In this document: positions 1 through 8,675 of the stretch, in pieces
Layout: every line of letters begins with the position of its first letter
How positions within the stretch are numbered: the stretch's first letter is position 1
Assembly: GCA_030066295.1 (NCBI GenBank)
Contig: JASJBX010000022.1
Span: 1 to 39,284, forward strand
Direction: 5' to 3'
DNA from: Crocosphaera sp.
GTDB lineage: Bacteria; Cyanobacteriota; Cyanobacteriia; Cyanobacteriales; Microcystaceae
DNA: 39,284 nucleotides
The notes under the pieces: generated by a model
Databases searched by the model: none
What the model was told of the DNA's origin: nothing
The model's input: the letters and a program-made list of their open reading frames with translations, nothing else
Position numbers and translations under genes: made by a program

Positions 1-48
1 GGGACAGCCCCGCCTATGGCTAGCTACTGCGAGAGTGGAGATAGTTAA
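1..48 (+). CDS. C-terminal end of a TnpB-like protein (partial)
   Basis: Frame 1 is open from the window edge to TAA at 46-48 and encodes 15 residues (GTAPPMASYCESGDS). It lies directly before and inside the structured right end of an IS200/IS605-type element, which is where the tail of TnpB, the RNA-guided nuclease of these elements, is expected. The fragment is too short to show any catalytic residue. The call rests on position and on my memory of similar tails in cyanobacterial TnpB proteins, so it is tentative. The rest of the gene would lie left of the window. Confidence 0.4.
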   Translation, partial: GTAPPMASYCESGDS

Positions 49-125
49 GCGGTCTGAATGAGCCAGTAATCCTTTCGCAGTGATGCTTGGAGAATCCACT
101 CACTTCAGGGAGTGGAGTATGTCAA
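1..125 (+). mobile_element. IS200/IS605-family right end with 3' part of the omega RNA
   Basis: The segment folds like the 3' end of a TnpB guide RNA. ACTGCGA (26-32) pairs with TCGCAGT (75-81), closing a long stem. Then GAAT precedes a terminal hairpin CCACTC (96-101) / GAGTGG (110-115), and the element ends in GTATGTCAA, with the TCAA tetranucleotide at 122-125. ISDra2 is known to end in the same order (GAAT, hairpin, TCAA), with the omega-RNA guide being the flanking DNA that follows. Here the guide would begin at 126, inside the folC reading frame. The left end and most of tnpB lie outside the window. Confidence 0.75.
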
Positions 126-1414
126 ATTACGATTTTGATGAAATATTAATGGGTATTAGTTCGATTCTACAAAGCTTTCAGCGTTTTGGTGTTCATTTGG
201 GGTTAGATCGTATCCAGACTTTGTTGAATCAATGGGATAATCCTCACCACAATACTCCTATTATTCATGTGGGAGGGACTAATGGGAAGGGTTCGGTCTG
301 TGCTTATTTGTCTTCAATTCTAACGGAAGCGGGTTATCAAGTGGGACGTTATACCTCCCCCCATTTAATTGATTGGACCGAAAGAATTTGTATTAATAAT
401 CAACCCATTTCTCCTTCTGAACTGGAAAGAATTTTAATTGAGATTAAAAATTCAATTGATGTTAATCAAGAGATTCCCACACAGTTTGAAGTGATTACAG
501 CAGCCGCTTGGATTTATTTTTATCGACAAAACGTTGATCTTGCTATTATTGAAGTGGGGTTAGGGGGACGTTTGGATGCGACGAATGTTTGCGATCGCCC
601 TTTGGCTACGGTAATTACTTCCCTAAGTCGTGAACATTGGCAACAGTTAGGACCGACAATTAAGGATATTGCTGGGGAAAAAGCAGGGATTTTTAAATCA
701 AATTGTCCTGTTATTATGGGTCAGGTGCCTGACGAAGTTAAACCTATTTTCAAATCTCATATTAACGCTTTAACTTGTCCCTATGTTTGGGTTGAACCAG
801 CAAAGTATCTGGATAACAATTCAGTTATTTATCAAGATATTCAATATCATTTACCTCTATTGGGTAAAATGCAATTAAATAATTCAGCTTTAGCCATAGA
901 AACCATAAAAGTTTTACAACAGAAAGGGTGGAAAATTACTGATAACCATATTAAGCAAGGAATCAAAAAAACTCAATGGTTGGGGAGAGTACAATGGATT
1001 AAATGGAAAAATTATTCTCTTTTAATTGATGGAGCGCATAATCCGGCTGCTGCTAAATTGTTACGGGATTATGTTGATACTTTGGATAAATCTATTATTT
1101 GGATTGTCGGTATATTGTCCACAAAGGAACACGACAAAGTATTTCAAGAATTATTAAGAAAAGATGAGAGTTTATATTTAGTACCTGTGCCTGATCATAG
1201 CACAGCTAACCCTGGTGATTTAGCTAAATTAGCACAAGAAATCTGTCCGAGTTTAACACAAATTAAAACAAAAGAAACGGTTTTTTCTGCCTTAGAAGAA
1301 GCCACTCAGGAGCAACAATCTGACCAAATAATCGTTATCGCAGGTTCTTTATACTTAATTGGTCATTTGTTAGGTCATCTTCCATCAAATGTAAGCAAAG
1401 GTCTGAATAATTAA
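119..1414 (+). CDS. folC: Bifunctional folylpolyglutamate / dihydrofolate synthase
   Basis: A Mur-ligase-type enzyme that adds glutamate to dihydropteroate and to folates in the cytosol, using ATP. The P-loop GTNGKGS is at about residues 53-59, followed by the family block YTSPHLIDWTERI. Further family blocks are EVGLGGRLDATNV, ITSLSREHWQQLG and DGAHNPAA, so the enzyme looks complete at 431 residues. The start is uncertain. The frame stays open upstream to a GTG at 80, but that part is transposon RNA. ATG 119 lies inside the IS end (GTATGTCAA) with GGAG just before it, and ATG 149 (MGISSILQSF) is closer to where homologues usually begin. I chose 119 because it has the better ribosome site. 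ccdA follows 45 bases downstream on the same strand. Confidence 0.93.
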   Translation: MSNYDFDEILMGISSILQSFQRFGVHLGLDRIQTLLNQWDNPHHNTPIIHVGGTNGKGSVCAYLSSILTEAGYQVGRYTSPHLIDWTERICINNQPISPSELERILIEIKNSIDVNQEIPTQFEVITAAAWIYFYRQNVDLAIIEVGLGGRLDATNVCDRPLATVITSLSREHWQQLGPTIKDIAGEKAGIFKSNCPVIMGQVPDEVKPIFKSHINALTCPYVWVEPAKYLDNNSVIYQDIQYHLPLLGKMQLNNSALAIETIKVLQQKGWKITDNHIKQGIKKTQWLGRVQWIKWKNYSLLIDGAHNPAAAKLLRDYVDTLDKSIIWIVGILSTKEHDKVFQELLRKDESLYLVPVPDHSTANPGDLAKLAQEICPSLTQIKTKETVFSALEEATQEQQSDQIIVIAGSLYLIGHLLGHLPSNVSKGLNN

Positions 1415-1416
1415 GT

Positions 1417-1422
1417 TATAAT
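1417..1422 (+). promoter_or_regulatory. Candidate -10 box before ccdA
   Basis: TATAAT lies 37 bases before the ccdA ATG. It is embedded in the 14-mer AAGTTATAATAGAA, which also occurs exactly at 17676-17689 before another gene. I see no good -35 box at the usual distance, so this is a weak call. Confidence 0.35.
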
Positions 1423-1459
1423 AGAAGATAAATCACTCTATCTTCATACGATTTTAATA

Positions 1460-2200
1460 ATGCTTGATTCTCTACAAACTCAAATTTATCACCTACAACA
1501 ATTCGCTAATCGGTTAGTTTCTCTACAGCTTGATCATCTTAGTTTTGTTAGCATTGCTATCATTTTTTTAGCAGGATTATTAACCAGTTTAACCCCTTGT
1601 ATGTTGTCCATGTTACCCATTACCATTGCTTATATTGGAGGGTATGAATCCCAAGGAAAATTACAAGGAATGCGTCAATCTGCTTGGTTCTCTTTGGGTT
1701 TAGCGACAACTTTGGCCGGGTTAGGTATTCTAGCAGCATCGTTAGGAAAAGTGTACGGACAAATTGGAGTAGGATTACCAATTCTTGTCAGTGTCATTGC
1801 AATTTTAATGGGATTAAATCTTTTAGAAGTTGTTTCTTTTCGCTTTCCCTCTTTAGGAGAAACAAATTGGATCACCGATGATCTTCCTCCTGGAATTCGG
1901 TCTTATTCTTTGGGTCTAACCTTCGGTTTAGTCGCTTCTCCGTGCAGTACACCTGTTTTAGCGACGTTATTAGCGTGGGTTGCGACGAAACAAGACTTAA
2001 TTTTAGGGGGGGTCTTATTATTAGCTTATACAGTGGGTTATGTGCTTCCTTTAATTTTAGCTGGAACCTTCACCGCTACCCTGAAAAAGTTGTTAGAATT
2101 AAGGCGTTGGTCAAGTTGGATTAATCCAGTAAGTGGGGTTTCTTTAATTGTCTTTGGGATGTTTTCTTTGTTATCCCGTTTACCTCTTAATAACTGGTAA
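1460..2200 (+). CDS. ccdA: Cytochrome c biogenesis protein CcdA (DsbD-like transmembrane domain)
   Basis: A polytopic membrane protein of 246 residues that carries reducing power across the thylakoid or plasma membrane, so that apocytochrome CXXCH cysteines are reduced before heme attachment. The two redox cysteines of the family are in place: C47 in LTSLTPCMLSMLP and C162 in LVASPCSTPVLATLLAW, each beside its conserved prolines. About six hydrophobic segments are visible, and the length is normal for the family. ATG 1460 opens a frame with a short amphipathic N-terminus. In the system-II pathway its partners are Ccs1 and CcsA. A ccs1 gene lies on the same strand at 9181, separated by about 7 kb of surface-protein genes. 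Confidence 0.93.
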   Translation: MLDSLQTQIYHLQQFANRLVSLQLDHLSFVSIAIIFLAGLLTSLTPCMLSMLPITIAYIGGYESQGKLQGMRQSAWFSLGLATTLAGLGILAASLGKVYGQIGVGLPILVSVIAILMGLNLLEVVSFRFPSLGETNWITDDLPPGIRSYSLGLTFGLVASPCSTPVLATLLAWVATKQDLILGGVLLLAYTVGYVLPLILAGTFTATLKKLLELRRWSSWINPVSGVSLIVFGMFSLLSRLPLNNW

Positions 2201-2228
2201 TAAAATGAGAATATTATATTTCTTCTGC

Positions 2229-2286
2229 TGGGTTAGACGGCTATAATCTAGATAATAAAAAAAACATAATCATCCGTCGTAACCCA
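2229..2286. repeat. Imperfect inverted repeat between convergent genes
   Basis: TGGGTTAGACGG (2229-2240) faces CCGTCGTAACCCA (2274-2286). The arms match apart from one missing base, and the centre of about 33 bases is AT-rich. It sits between the convergent ends of ccdA and the PEP-CTERM gene. It resembles a small MITE-like palindrome more than a classical terminator, because no T-run follows the arms. Confidence 0.5.
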
Positions 2287-2312
2287 CTGTTTTAAATATG
2301 TATTATTCCGAA

Positions 2313-2921
2313 TTACTTGATGCAAACGAATCGGAAAAATGAGAGAACTCCGATTAAAACTAATCCGATAGTAACAGATGGTTCAGGAATAGGAGAAGGG
2401 TTAGATGACGTAACTTCTATCAGTTGACTAAATTGACTTTGGTTAGGTGATTCACTGGCGAAGGTACCATCAAGAAAAGCAGTTTGCCCTAAATCAATAT
2501 TAAGGGTTACTGTAGAACTTTCGGTTTCTATTACTTGGAAATGCACTAAACTAAAAGTATCTAATTGATTAACTCCAATGGCTGAACCTAATCCGATATT
2601 AGGCAAAGAACCGGCCCCTAAATTACTAATTGTTCCATTATTTTTATCTAAAATTCCTGTTCTAAACAGAGGAAATGTTGAGGGTAATAAAGGACTACTT
2701 AAGGAAGCAGGATCGAAGGAATTATTAATATTTTGAAGTTGATTACTATCAAAAGAAATTGCAATATTACTGCTAGTGATTCCCACAGCATCATCACGAA
2801 TATCTCCCATTAATACTTCCAAAAAAAAGCTATCTCCCGTGTTCAAAGGACTATTAATAATAGTTCCAGGAGTGCCATTATCATCGGTTCTAATATTGAA
2901 TTCTGTGGTGAGAGTTGTCAT
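2313..2921 (-). CDS. PEP-CTERM protein consisting of one cohesin-like domain
   Basis: This 202-residue protein has a beta-rich domain (about 5-170) and a C-terminal PEP-CTERM sorting signal: PIPEPS at 177-182, a hydrophobic stretch, then a short tail with R and K. The domain pattern (GDSFFLEVLMGDI near 30, then LQNINN, then GAGSLPNIGLGSAIGVN) recalls cohesin-type beta sandwiches. It is plainly homologous to about residues 1367-1525 of the giant protein encoded next to it. The start ATG has only a weak AGAAGA upstream, and an in-frame stop lies just before it, so no N-terminal signal peptide is encoded. That is odd for a PEP-CTERM protein. The gene may be a recent domain copy, have lost its 5' end, or use a noncanonical route. 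The cohesin assignment is from pattern only. Confidence 0.75.
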   Translation of the reverse strand: MTTLTTEFNIRTDDNGTPGTIINSPLNTGDSFFLEVLMGDIRDDAVGITSSNIAISFDSNQLQNINNSFDPASLSSPLLPSTFPLFRTGILDKNNGTISNLGAGSLPNIGLGSAIGVNQLDTFSLVHFQVIETESSTVTLNIDLGQTAFLDGTFASESPNQSQFSQLIEVTSSNPSPIPEPSVTIGLVLIGVLSFFRFVCIK

Positions 2922-3066
2922 GGTTTTCTTCTATTAAGTTATAATGTAAAAGCTAGAAAATTAACGTTTCGTCTGTTTGATTTTTCAATCTTGCCAACTC
3001 AAAAACAGAAAGATGCTGCTATATTTTCAAAGATAAAATTAAACAAATTTCAGATTAATTTTGTTC

Positions 3067-3105
3067 GTAGGATGGGTTAGGTATTACTAACCCATCAGAA
3101 CCTAC
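3067..3105. repeat. Palindromic repeat between the two surface-protein genes
   Basis: ATGGGTTAG (72-80 of the 3000s) pairs exactly with CTAACCCAT (3087-3095). The outer arms GTAGG (3067-3071) and CCTAC (3101-3105) extend it after an internal loop. It looks like a decayed relative of the GTAGGGTGGG palindrome at 38919-38949. It lies between the giant gene and the PEP-CTERM gene on the minus strand and could fold in their shared transcript. Confidence 0.5.
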
Positions 3106-3137
3106 TGTTTGACAAGAAAGATGCTTGCGTTACCAAC

Positions 3138-6100
3138 TTAAATAACGGAACTGCCAAATTCAGCATTTAAGGTTACTAATTCACCTAAATTAATCTGGCC
3201 ATCCCCTGTAATATCAGCCGTTGGATCGTAGTTACTTTGACCATTTGAACTACCAAATAATCCAGGGGTTTGTAATGTTCCTAAGTCGGTTAAATTGACT
3301 TGTCCATCGTAAGAAATATCACTATTAAATGTGGATTTCCCTGCTAAATTAACTTCAAAACTAGAGTCATTGGTGGCGTTACTAACAATGGTTAAACCAC
3401 TATCTTCGTTAAAGTTGTCTCCTGCTGCATTAGGAGCATAAATTAAGAAGAATCGTTTAGTTTCACCAGGATTAATTAAAGTATCTCCTTCTGGTGCATC
3501 AATACTAACTCCTGTTAAGTTTTCTAAGATGGAAAAATCTGTAATTTGTAAAATATCTTCGTCTCCCATCGTATCGTTCAAAATATCGATGAATTTGAAT
3601 GTATCTGCAAAATTAGGACGGACAAACTCACTATCAGCTACAGGATCACCATTTATATCGTTACGGAAGCGTGATAACTCGGTGGTGAAAGTAATATCGT
3701 CCATTCCCGTCGCTTCCTCTCCATTGGGTAGGAATACCCGAATAATTGCCTCATTTTCGTTAAGAATAGAGACGGTAAAGGTTTCCTCAGTGGAGGTTTT
3801 AAAGCCGTCAGAAGCGGTTACACCGAGATTATAGGAAGTAACGCCACTTTCAAAGTCAATGGTGTCTGATCCTGCTTGAGTAAGGGTAATTTCCCCTGTA
3901 TTCTCATCAATAGCAAATAAAGCGTTACCATTGTCATCTGTGGGAGACGTATTCAAGGTGAAAGTGGGAGTCTCTCCAAATTGATCATCATTAGCAGTAA
4001 CCAAGTTTCCTGCTACGATAACGGTTCCTGATGCAGCATTTTCTGAGAGGTTAGTATTAGCGATCGCATCTAATTCCGGTGCATCATTGATAATTAAAGT
4101 GCGACTAAATTGGGTGTCAGTGGGATCGGCAAATAACCCATCTGCAAACCCTGTTTGAGACGCATCTAAGTCTAAGACAATTTGGGAATCATCACGATCA
4201 TCTGTGGTACTAAAGCGCAATAGTGCGAAGCGATCGCTAGTATTAACCCCAATAGCAGATCCGAAACTGGGAGGAAGAGAACCGGCACCCAAGTTATCAA
4301 TGGTTCCGGTGGTATTATTGAGGGTTCCGGTTGGGAATAAGGGAAATTCTGAGGTTAGAATTGAGGTTAAATCGGAGAAATTGTTGATATTTTGGGCAAC
4401 ATCCGCAGCAAACCCTAAATCCAGTGCAGCAGTAACTAAACCAGCAGCATCGGTACGAATATCCCCTAATTTGATCTCAACGAAGAAGTTATCCCCAAGA
4501 ATTGCCTCATTAGTGCCAATTAAATCCCCTAATGTTCCGTTATTATCTTGAAATAGATTAATTTCGACCGTTGCAGCTTGAGTATTGGCTAAAACTTGCA
4601 CCGTTTCTGGACTAGAAATTTGCACTCCATCGGATGCAGTAATTCCCAGATTAAAGAATTGGGTAAACCCTGTGAAATTAAGGTTATTTACCCCTGTTTC
4701 GGTGATGGTAACTTCTCCTGTGGTTGCATCAATAGCAAAGAATTCATTTCCGTTGTTATCCGTGGGAACGCTACTGAAAGCAAAGGTTAAGTCTCCAATG
4801 GGAGTATCGGGATCGGTTGCGCTAACCTCTGCTGCTGCAATGACTACATCACCAGCAGTAATTCCTTCGGCTACACTAACGTTATTGATAGGGTTAACGG
4901 TGGGAATTCCTTCGCCGATGATCGAAACCTGTGCAGTATCGCTGAGATTACCATCGCTGACGGTAACGGTGAGATTGAGGTTAGGATTAACCAGAAAGTC
5001 GATATCATCGGGATCGATAACGGTAATTGTGCCACCACTGTCAATATTGAAAGCTGAGGTTCCATCCCCATCTAGGTCTGGGTTGCCGTTGGTGATACTG
5101 TAGGTAAGAGTATCGTTGTTAGGATCGGTTGCGTTGACGGTTCCCACAATTTGGTTAACCGCAGGATTATCCACTAAGGTGAAGTTTGCGTCATTGACCA
5201 CAGGTGCAAGGTTAACTGCTGCTAAATTAACGGTAATATTCCCTGTTGCTGCGCGAGAAGGATCACCATTATCCGTTGCAGTAACTTCTAAGTTAAATTG
5301 AGTGGTTGTTCCGAAGTCATCTGTATCTGCAACGGTTATTAAACCTGTTCCCGAGTTGATGGTAAATGCTGAGGTTCCATCTCCGTCAACATTGGGGTTT
5401 CCATTGGTAATACTATAGGTAATGCTGTCCCCTTCAGGATCGGTTGCACTGACGGTTCCCACTGCATCTCCATTACTGCTATCTTGCGCTACGGTAAAGC
5501 TTTGGTTAGTGATTTGTGGGGGTTGGTTGCCTTCGTTGGGATCGTCGGTTAAATTAACGGTAATGGTGGCAGTATCGCTTAATTCTCCATCGCTGACTTG
5601 TACGGTTAAAGCGTTACTGGGGTTGGTTTCAAAGTCGAGATCATCGGGATCAGCAACCCGTAATCTTCCTTCAGCATCAATAGAAAACCCGGAGGTTTCA
5701 TCTCCATCAAGATTGGGGTTTCCAGAGGTGATAGTGTAAGTTAAAGTGTCATTATTGGTGTCAGTAACGGCAATTTGACCAATAATGGTATTGAGAGGGA
5801 TGTTTTCAACGGTAGAAAAGGTTTGATCTTCAATGACGGGTGCAGCATTAGTGGCAAATTCAAAAGCACCGGCATCTACATTCTCACCGATAACACGGGT
5901 TGCACCATCTAAGTCAACGGGGGTTGCTTCAGAGGTATCTCCATCACCGTCTAAGTCACGGGTATCTGTGGGAAGATTGGTTTGATTTCCTAAATCAATT
6001 GCAGGAGAATTTTCTCGAAGTCGTAAATCATCGTTGATCGCATCGACAAATAGAGGATCTTGATTGACTCCCCCAAATTCTCCATTTTGGATGATGTTGG

Positions 6101-8675
6101 TGTTTCCTGCGTCAAAAGTTGCCACTGAATTATTAGAAAGTGCTGTTCCACCATTTCCCCAAATTATGCTATTACGAATAGTCGTGTTAATACGATCATT
6201 GTCGTCAAATCCATTACTATAAATTGCACTACCAGAAGCAGCTGCATTACCACTAAAACTGCTATTGGTAATAGTAGTAATTGTATCCCTCGAAAGGCTA
6301 CTATTGTTATTGACACGATCATTCTGATAAATTGCGCCACCTAGACTTCCTGCATTATTCCGACTAAAAACAGCATTAGTCAGTCGCAAATTATTGCGAA
6401 AAGTATCTCTGTTGTAAATTGCCCCACCACTACCAGTAGCAGAATTGAGGTTAAAGCTAATATTAGTTAGGGAGAAAGATGTACTAGCATTATGGTAAAT
6501 TGCCCCACCCCCACCTGCGGTGTTGCGGGTGAATGTTCCCTCAGTAATGGTAGAACCATTAGCACCTGTTTGATAAATTGCACCCCCTTCTGAAGTTGCC
6601 TGATTTTGAGCAAAAGTTACATCAGTCAACTGGAAGCTAGCACCACTTTGATAAACTGCACCACCGTCTCCAGTGACTGTATTGTTAGCAAAAATACCCT
6701 GATTTACAGTAGGATCACTGCTACTTTCACTATATATTGCTCCACCATTGGCAGCAGAGTTACTAGCAAAAGTAACATTATTGAAAGTGGGATCACTGCT
6801 GTTGTTATTAAAGACTGCTCCACCGTCATTTGTTGCTGTGTTATTAGTGAAGATAGCTTGATTGAAAGTTGGTCTACTGGAGCTAAAATTGTAAACAGCA
6901 CCACCATCATCAGTAGCAGTATTATTCCTAAAAGTAACATTAGTTAAGATGGGACTTGCTCCACCGAAATTAAAGAGTCCTCCTCCAAAGGTTGCCCGAT
7001 TATTGTCAAAAATGAGATTATTAAGGGTAGGACTGCCATCAAAAATGTACATTCCTCCACCGAAACTTGTAGAATTTACAAATCTATTAACACTTGCATT
7101 ACCTCCAGTGATAGTGAACCCATCTAAAACTGTAGTGTTGGTGGTTTGAGATGCTGTAACAACGGTATAAGAATTATCATCAATGGTTTCCGTATCTCCA
7201 ATTTCTCCACTTAAAATAGTGACATTATTGGTGATATCCCGTTGATTTAAGCTGGTTTCTGTCCCAACAAACCCCCCATAAACCTCAACATGATTTTTCA
7301 GGACAAAAGACGCACTGCGATTTGTTCCATCCGTAGGAGTATAAGTCCCTGCTGCTACCCAAATTTGATCACCACTTCTTGCTGCTGCTAAAGCATCCTG
7401 TAAATCAGTAAACGCATTTACCCAGGAACTTCCATCATTATTCCCTCCTGCATTACCTCTGACAAAGAAAATACGAACATCCGCAGGATCGGGTGCAGGA
7501 GAAGCAGCAATCCCTTCATAAGCACCTAAATCGATTTCACTCCCAGAAACACGACTATTTCCCGACAAATCTAACGGTATTCTCTCCGTCGTATTACCAT
7601 CCCCATCAATATCTTGACTATCCGCAGGAAGTACACTTTGATTCCCTGCATCTAACCCAGGAGAACCTGTATTTAAGCGTAAATCATCATTTTTCGCATC
7701 CACAAACAAAGGATCTTGATCCGTGGCCCCAAATTGTCCACCCTGAATAATACTATTGTTTGCCGTAACTCCTGTTCCACCAATTTGCTCTCCAGTATTA
7801 CTGCTGTCATTGTTCCCCCAGAGAATACTATTGTTGAGGGAAACGCTACTAGAGACGTTACGAATTGCACCACCAATAACGGCCACATTTCCACTAAAAC
7901 TGGTGTTAATGAAATTGGGGTTACTAAGGTTGTTAAAAACCGCTCCACCACCGCCAGTATTAGCAGAATTTCGACTAAAAACACTGTTTATAATGGTTGG
8001 GTTACTACTACTGGTGTTATAAATTGCACCCCCGAGACTGTTAGCAACATTGAGACGGAAAGTCCCATTGGTGATCTGTGGACTACTTAAATCATTGTAA
8101 ATTGCTGCCCCATTGGTAGCTGTATTAAACTCAAAAGTAGTATTAGTGAGAATGGGGTTACTGCCATTTTCGCTGTATAAACCTCCACCATTTGTAGCGT
8201 TATTCTCCGTAAAAATGATATTGCTTAAGGTAGGATTAGCATTGTCGAGGAAAACACCTCCACCATTACCATCATCGGTACTACCATTCGCATTACCATC
8301 AGAAATAGTAAATCCATCTAAGAGCGTATTGGTGCTGATGGGAGAAATAAAAGAACCCTCTGCTGTCACCACATGATAAGAATTATCACTATCATCACCA
8401 ACGGTTCCAATATCACCGCTTAAAATGGTGACATTATCGTTAATATTTCGTTGATTTAAGCTGGTTTCTGTCCCTGCGAAACCCCCATAGATTTTTACCT
8501 CATTTTTTAGAGCAAAACTATCTGTTCTTTCAGATCCTGGGGTATAAGTCCCCGCAGCAACCCAAATTTGATCCCCTGCACTAGAAGCTGCGATCGCACT
8601 TTGTAAAGTACCAAACGCATTATTCCATGAAGAACCATTACCAGTTGAACCGGATCGAACGTAAATAATAGCCAT
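3138..8675 (-). CDS. Giant surface protein: two beta-helix modules, cadherin-like repeats, cohesin-like domain, C-terminal dockerin
   Basis: The protein has 1845 residues. Residues 1-385 and about 398-940 are two homologous right-handed beta-helix modules. Both open with GSSW.NAF and GDQIWVAAGTYTP and close with a D.GAYE/D.GAFE tail, and each is built from N..A...GGA.YN coils. About 943-1365 holds four cadherin-like repeats, three of them with GNP.-DGD.TS motifs. About 1367-1525 is the cohesin-like domain shared with the neighbouring PEP-CTERM gene. A further cadherin-like repeat follows at about 1525-1635, then a beta-rich domain. The C-terminus has two dockerin-type calcium loops, DISYDGQVNLTD from 1786 and DITGDGQINLGE from 1821. 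The start is backed by AGAGG seven bases upstream. No signal peptide is visible, so export could be by type I secretion or another leaderless route. It is probably an adhesin or cell-surface matrix protein; the ligand is unknown. Confidence 0.88.
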   Translation of the reverse strand: MAIIYVRSGSTGNGSSWNNAFGTLQSAIAASSAGDQIWVAAGTYTPGSERTDSFALKNEVKIYGGFAGTETSLNQRNINDNVTILSGDIGTVGDDSDNSYHVVTAEGSFISPISTNTLLDGFTISDGNANGSTDDGNGGGVFLDNANPTLSNIIFTENNATNGGGLYSENGSNPILTNTTFEFNTATNGAAIYNDLSSPQITNGTFRLNVANSLGGAIYNTSSSNPTIINSVFSRNSANTGGGGAVFNNLSNPNFINTSFSGNVAVIGGAIRNVSSSVSLNNSILWGNNDSSNTGEQIGGTGVTANNSIIQGGQFGATDQDPLFVDAKNDDLRLNTGSPGLDAGNQSVLPADSQDIDGDGNTTERIPLDLSGNSRVSGSEIDLGAYEGIAASPAPDPADVRIFFVRGNAGGNNDGSSWVNAFTDLQDALAAARSGDQIWVAAGTYTPTDGTNRSASFVLKNHVEVYGGFVGTETSLNQRDITNNVTILSGEIGDTETIDDNSYTVVTASQTTNTTVLDGFTITGGNASVNRFVNSTSFGGGMYIFDGSPTLNNLIFDNNRATFGGGLFNFGGASPILTNVTFRNNTATDDGGAVYNFSSSRPTFNQAIFTNNTATNDGGAVFNNNSSDPTFNNVTFASNSAANGGAIYSESSSDPTVNQGIFANNTVTGDGGAVYQSGASFQLTDVTFAQNQATSEGGAIYQTGANGSTITEGTFTRNTAGGGGAIYHNASTSFSLTNISFNLNSATGSGGAIYNRDTFRNNLRLTNAVFSRNNAGSLGGAIYQNDRVNNNSSLSRDTITTITNSSFSGNAAASGSAIYSNGFDDNDRINTTIRNSIIWGNGGTALSNNSVATFDAGNTNIIQNGEFGGVNQDPLFVDAINDDLRLRENSPAIDLGNQTNLPTDTRDLDGDGDTSEATPVDLDGATRVIGENVDAGAFEFATNAAPVIEDQTFSTVENIPLNTIIGQIAVTDTNNDTLTYTITSGNPNLDGDETSGFSIDAEGRLRVADPDDLDFETNPSNALTVQVSDGELSDTATITVNLTDDPNEGNQPPQITNQSFTVAQDSSNGDAVGTVSATDPEGDSITYSITNGNPNVDGDGTSAFTINSGTGLITVADTDDFGTTTQFNLEVTATDNGDPSRAATGNITVNLAAVNLAPVVNDANFTLVDNPAVNQIVGTVNATDPNNDTLTYSITNGNPDLDGDGTSAFNIDSGGTITVIDPDDIDFLVNPNLNLTVTVSDGNLSDTAQVSIIGEGIPTVNPINNVSVAEGITAGDVVIAAAEVSATDPDTPIGDLTFAFSSVPTDNNGNEFFAIDATTGEVTITETGVNNLNFTGFTQFFNLGITASDGVQISSPETVQVLANTQAATVEINLFQDNNGTLGDLIGTNEAILGDNFFVEIKLGDIRTDAAGLVTAALDLGFAADVAQNINNFSDLTSILTSEFPLFPTGTLNNTTGTIDNLGAGSLPPSFGSAIGVNTSDRFALLRFSTTDDRDDSQIVLDLDASQTGFADGLFADPTDTQFSRTLIINDAPELDAIANTNLSENAASGTVIVAGNLVTANDDQFGETPTFTLNTSPTDDNGNALFAIDENTGEITLTQAGSDTIDFESGVTSYNLGVTASDGFKTSTEETFTVSILNENEAIIRVFLPNGEEATGMDDITFTTELSRFRNDINGDPVADSEFVRPNFADTFKFIDILNDTMGDEDILQITDFSILENLTGVSIDAPEGDTLINPGETKRFFLIYAPNAAGDNFNEDSGLTIVSNATNDSSFEVNLAGKSTFNSDISYDGQVNLTDLGTLQTPGLFGSSNGQSNYDPTADITGDGQINLGELVTLNAEFGSSVI

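Noticed and set aside
80-118. Upstream extension of folC from GTG 80
   Set aside because: These 13 codons lie within the omega-RNA stem and do not resemble FolC N-termini.
1675-2124. Open frames in other frames and on the other strand within ccdA
   Set aside because: They overlap the conserved ccdA reading frame completely and have no independent support.
3529-8376. Many plus-strand open frames of 60-172 codons inside the giant gene
   Set aside because: They lie antisense to a long, well-supported reading frame with repeated domains, have low-complexity composition, and lack plausible ribosome sites. They are shadows of the repeats.
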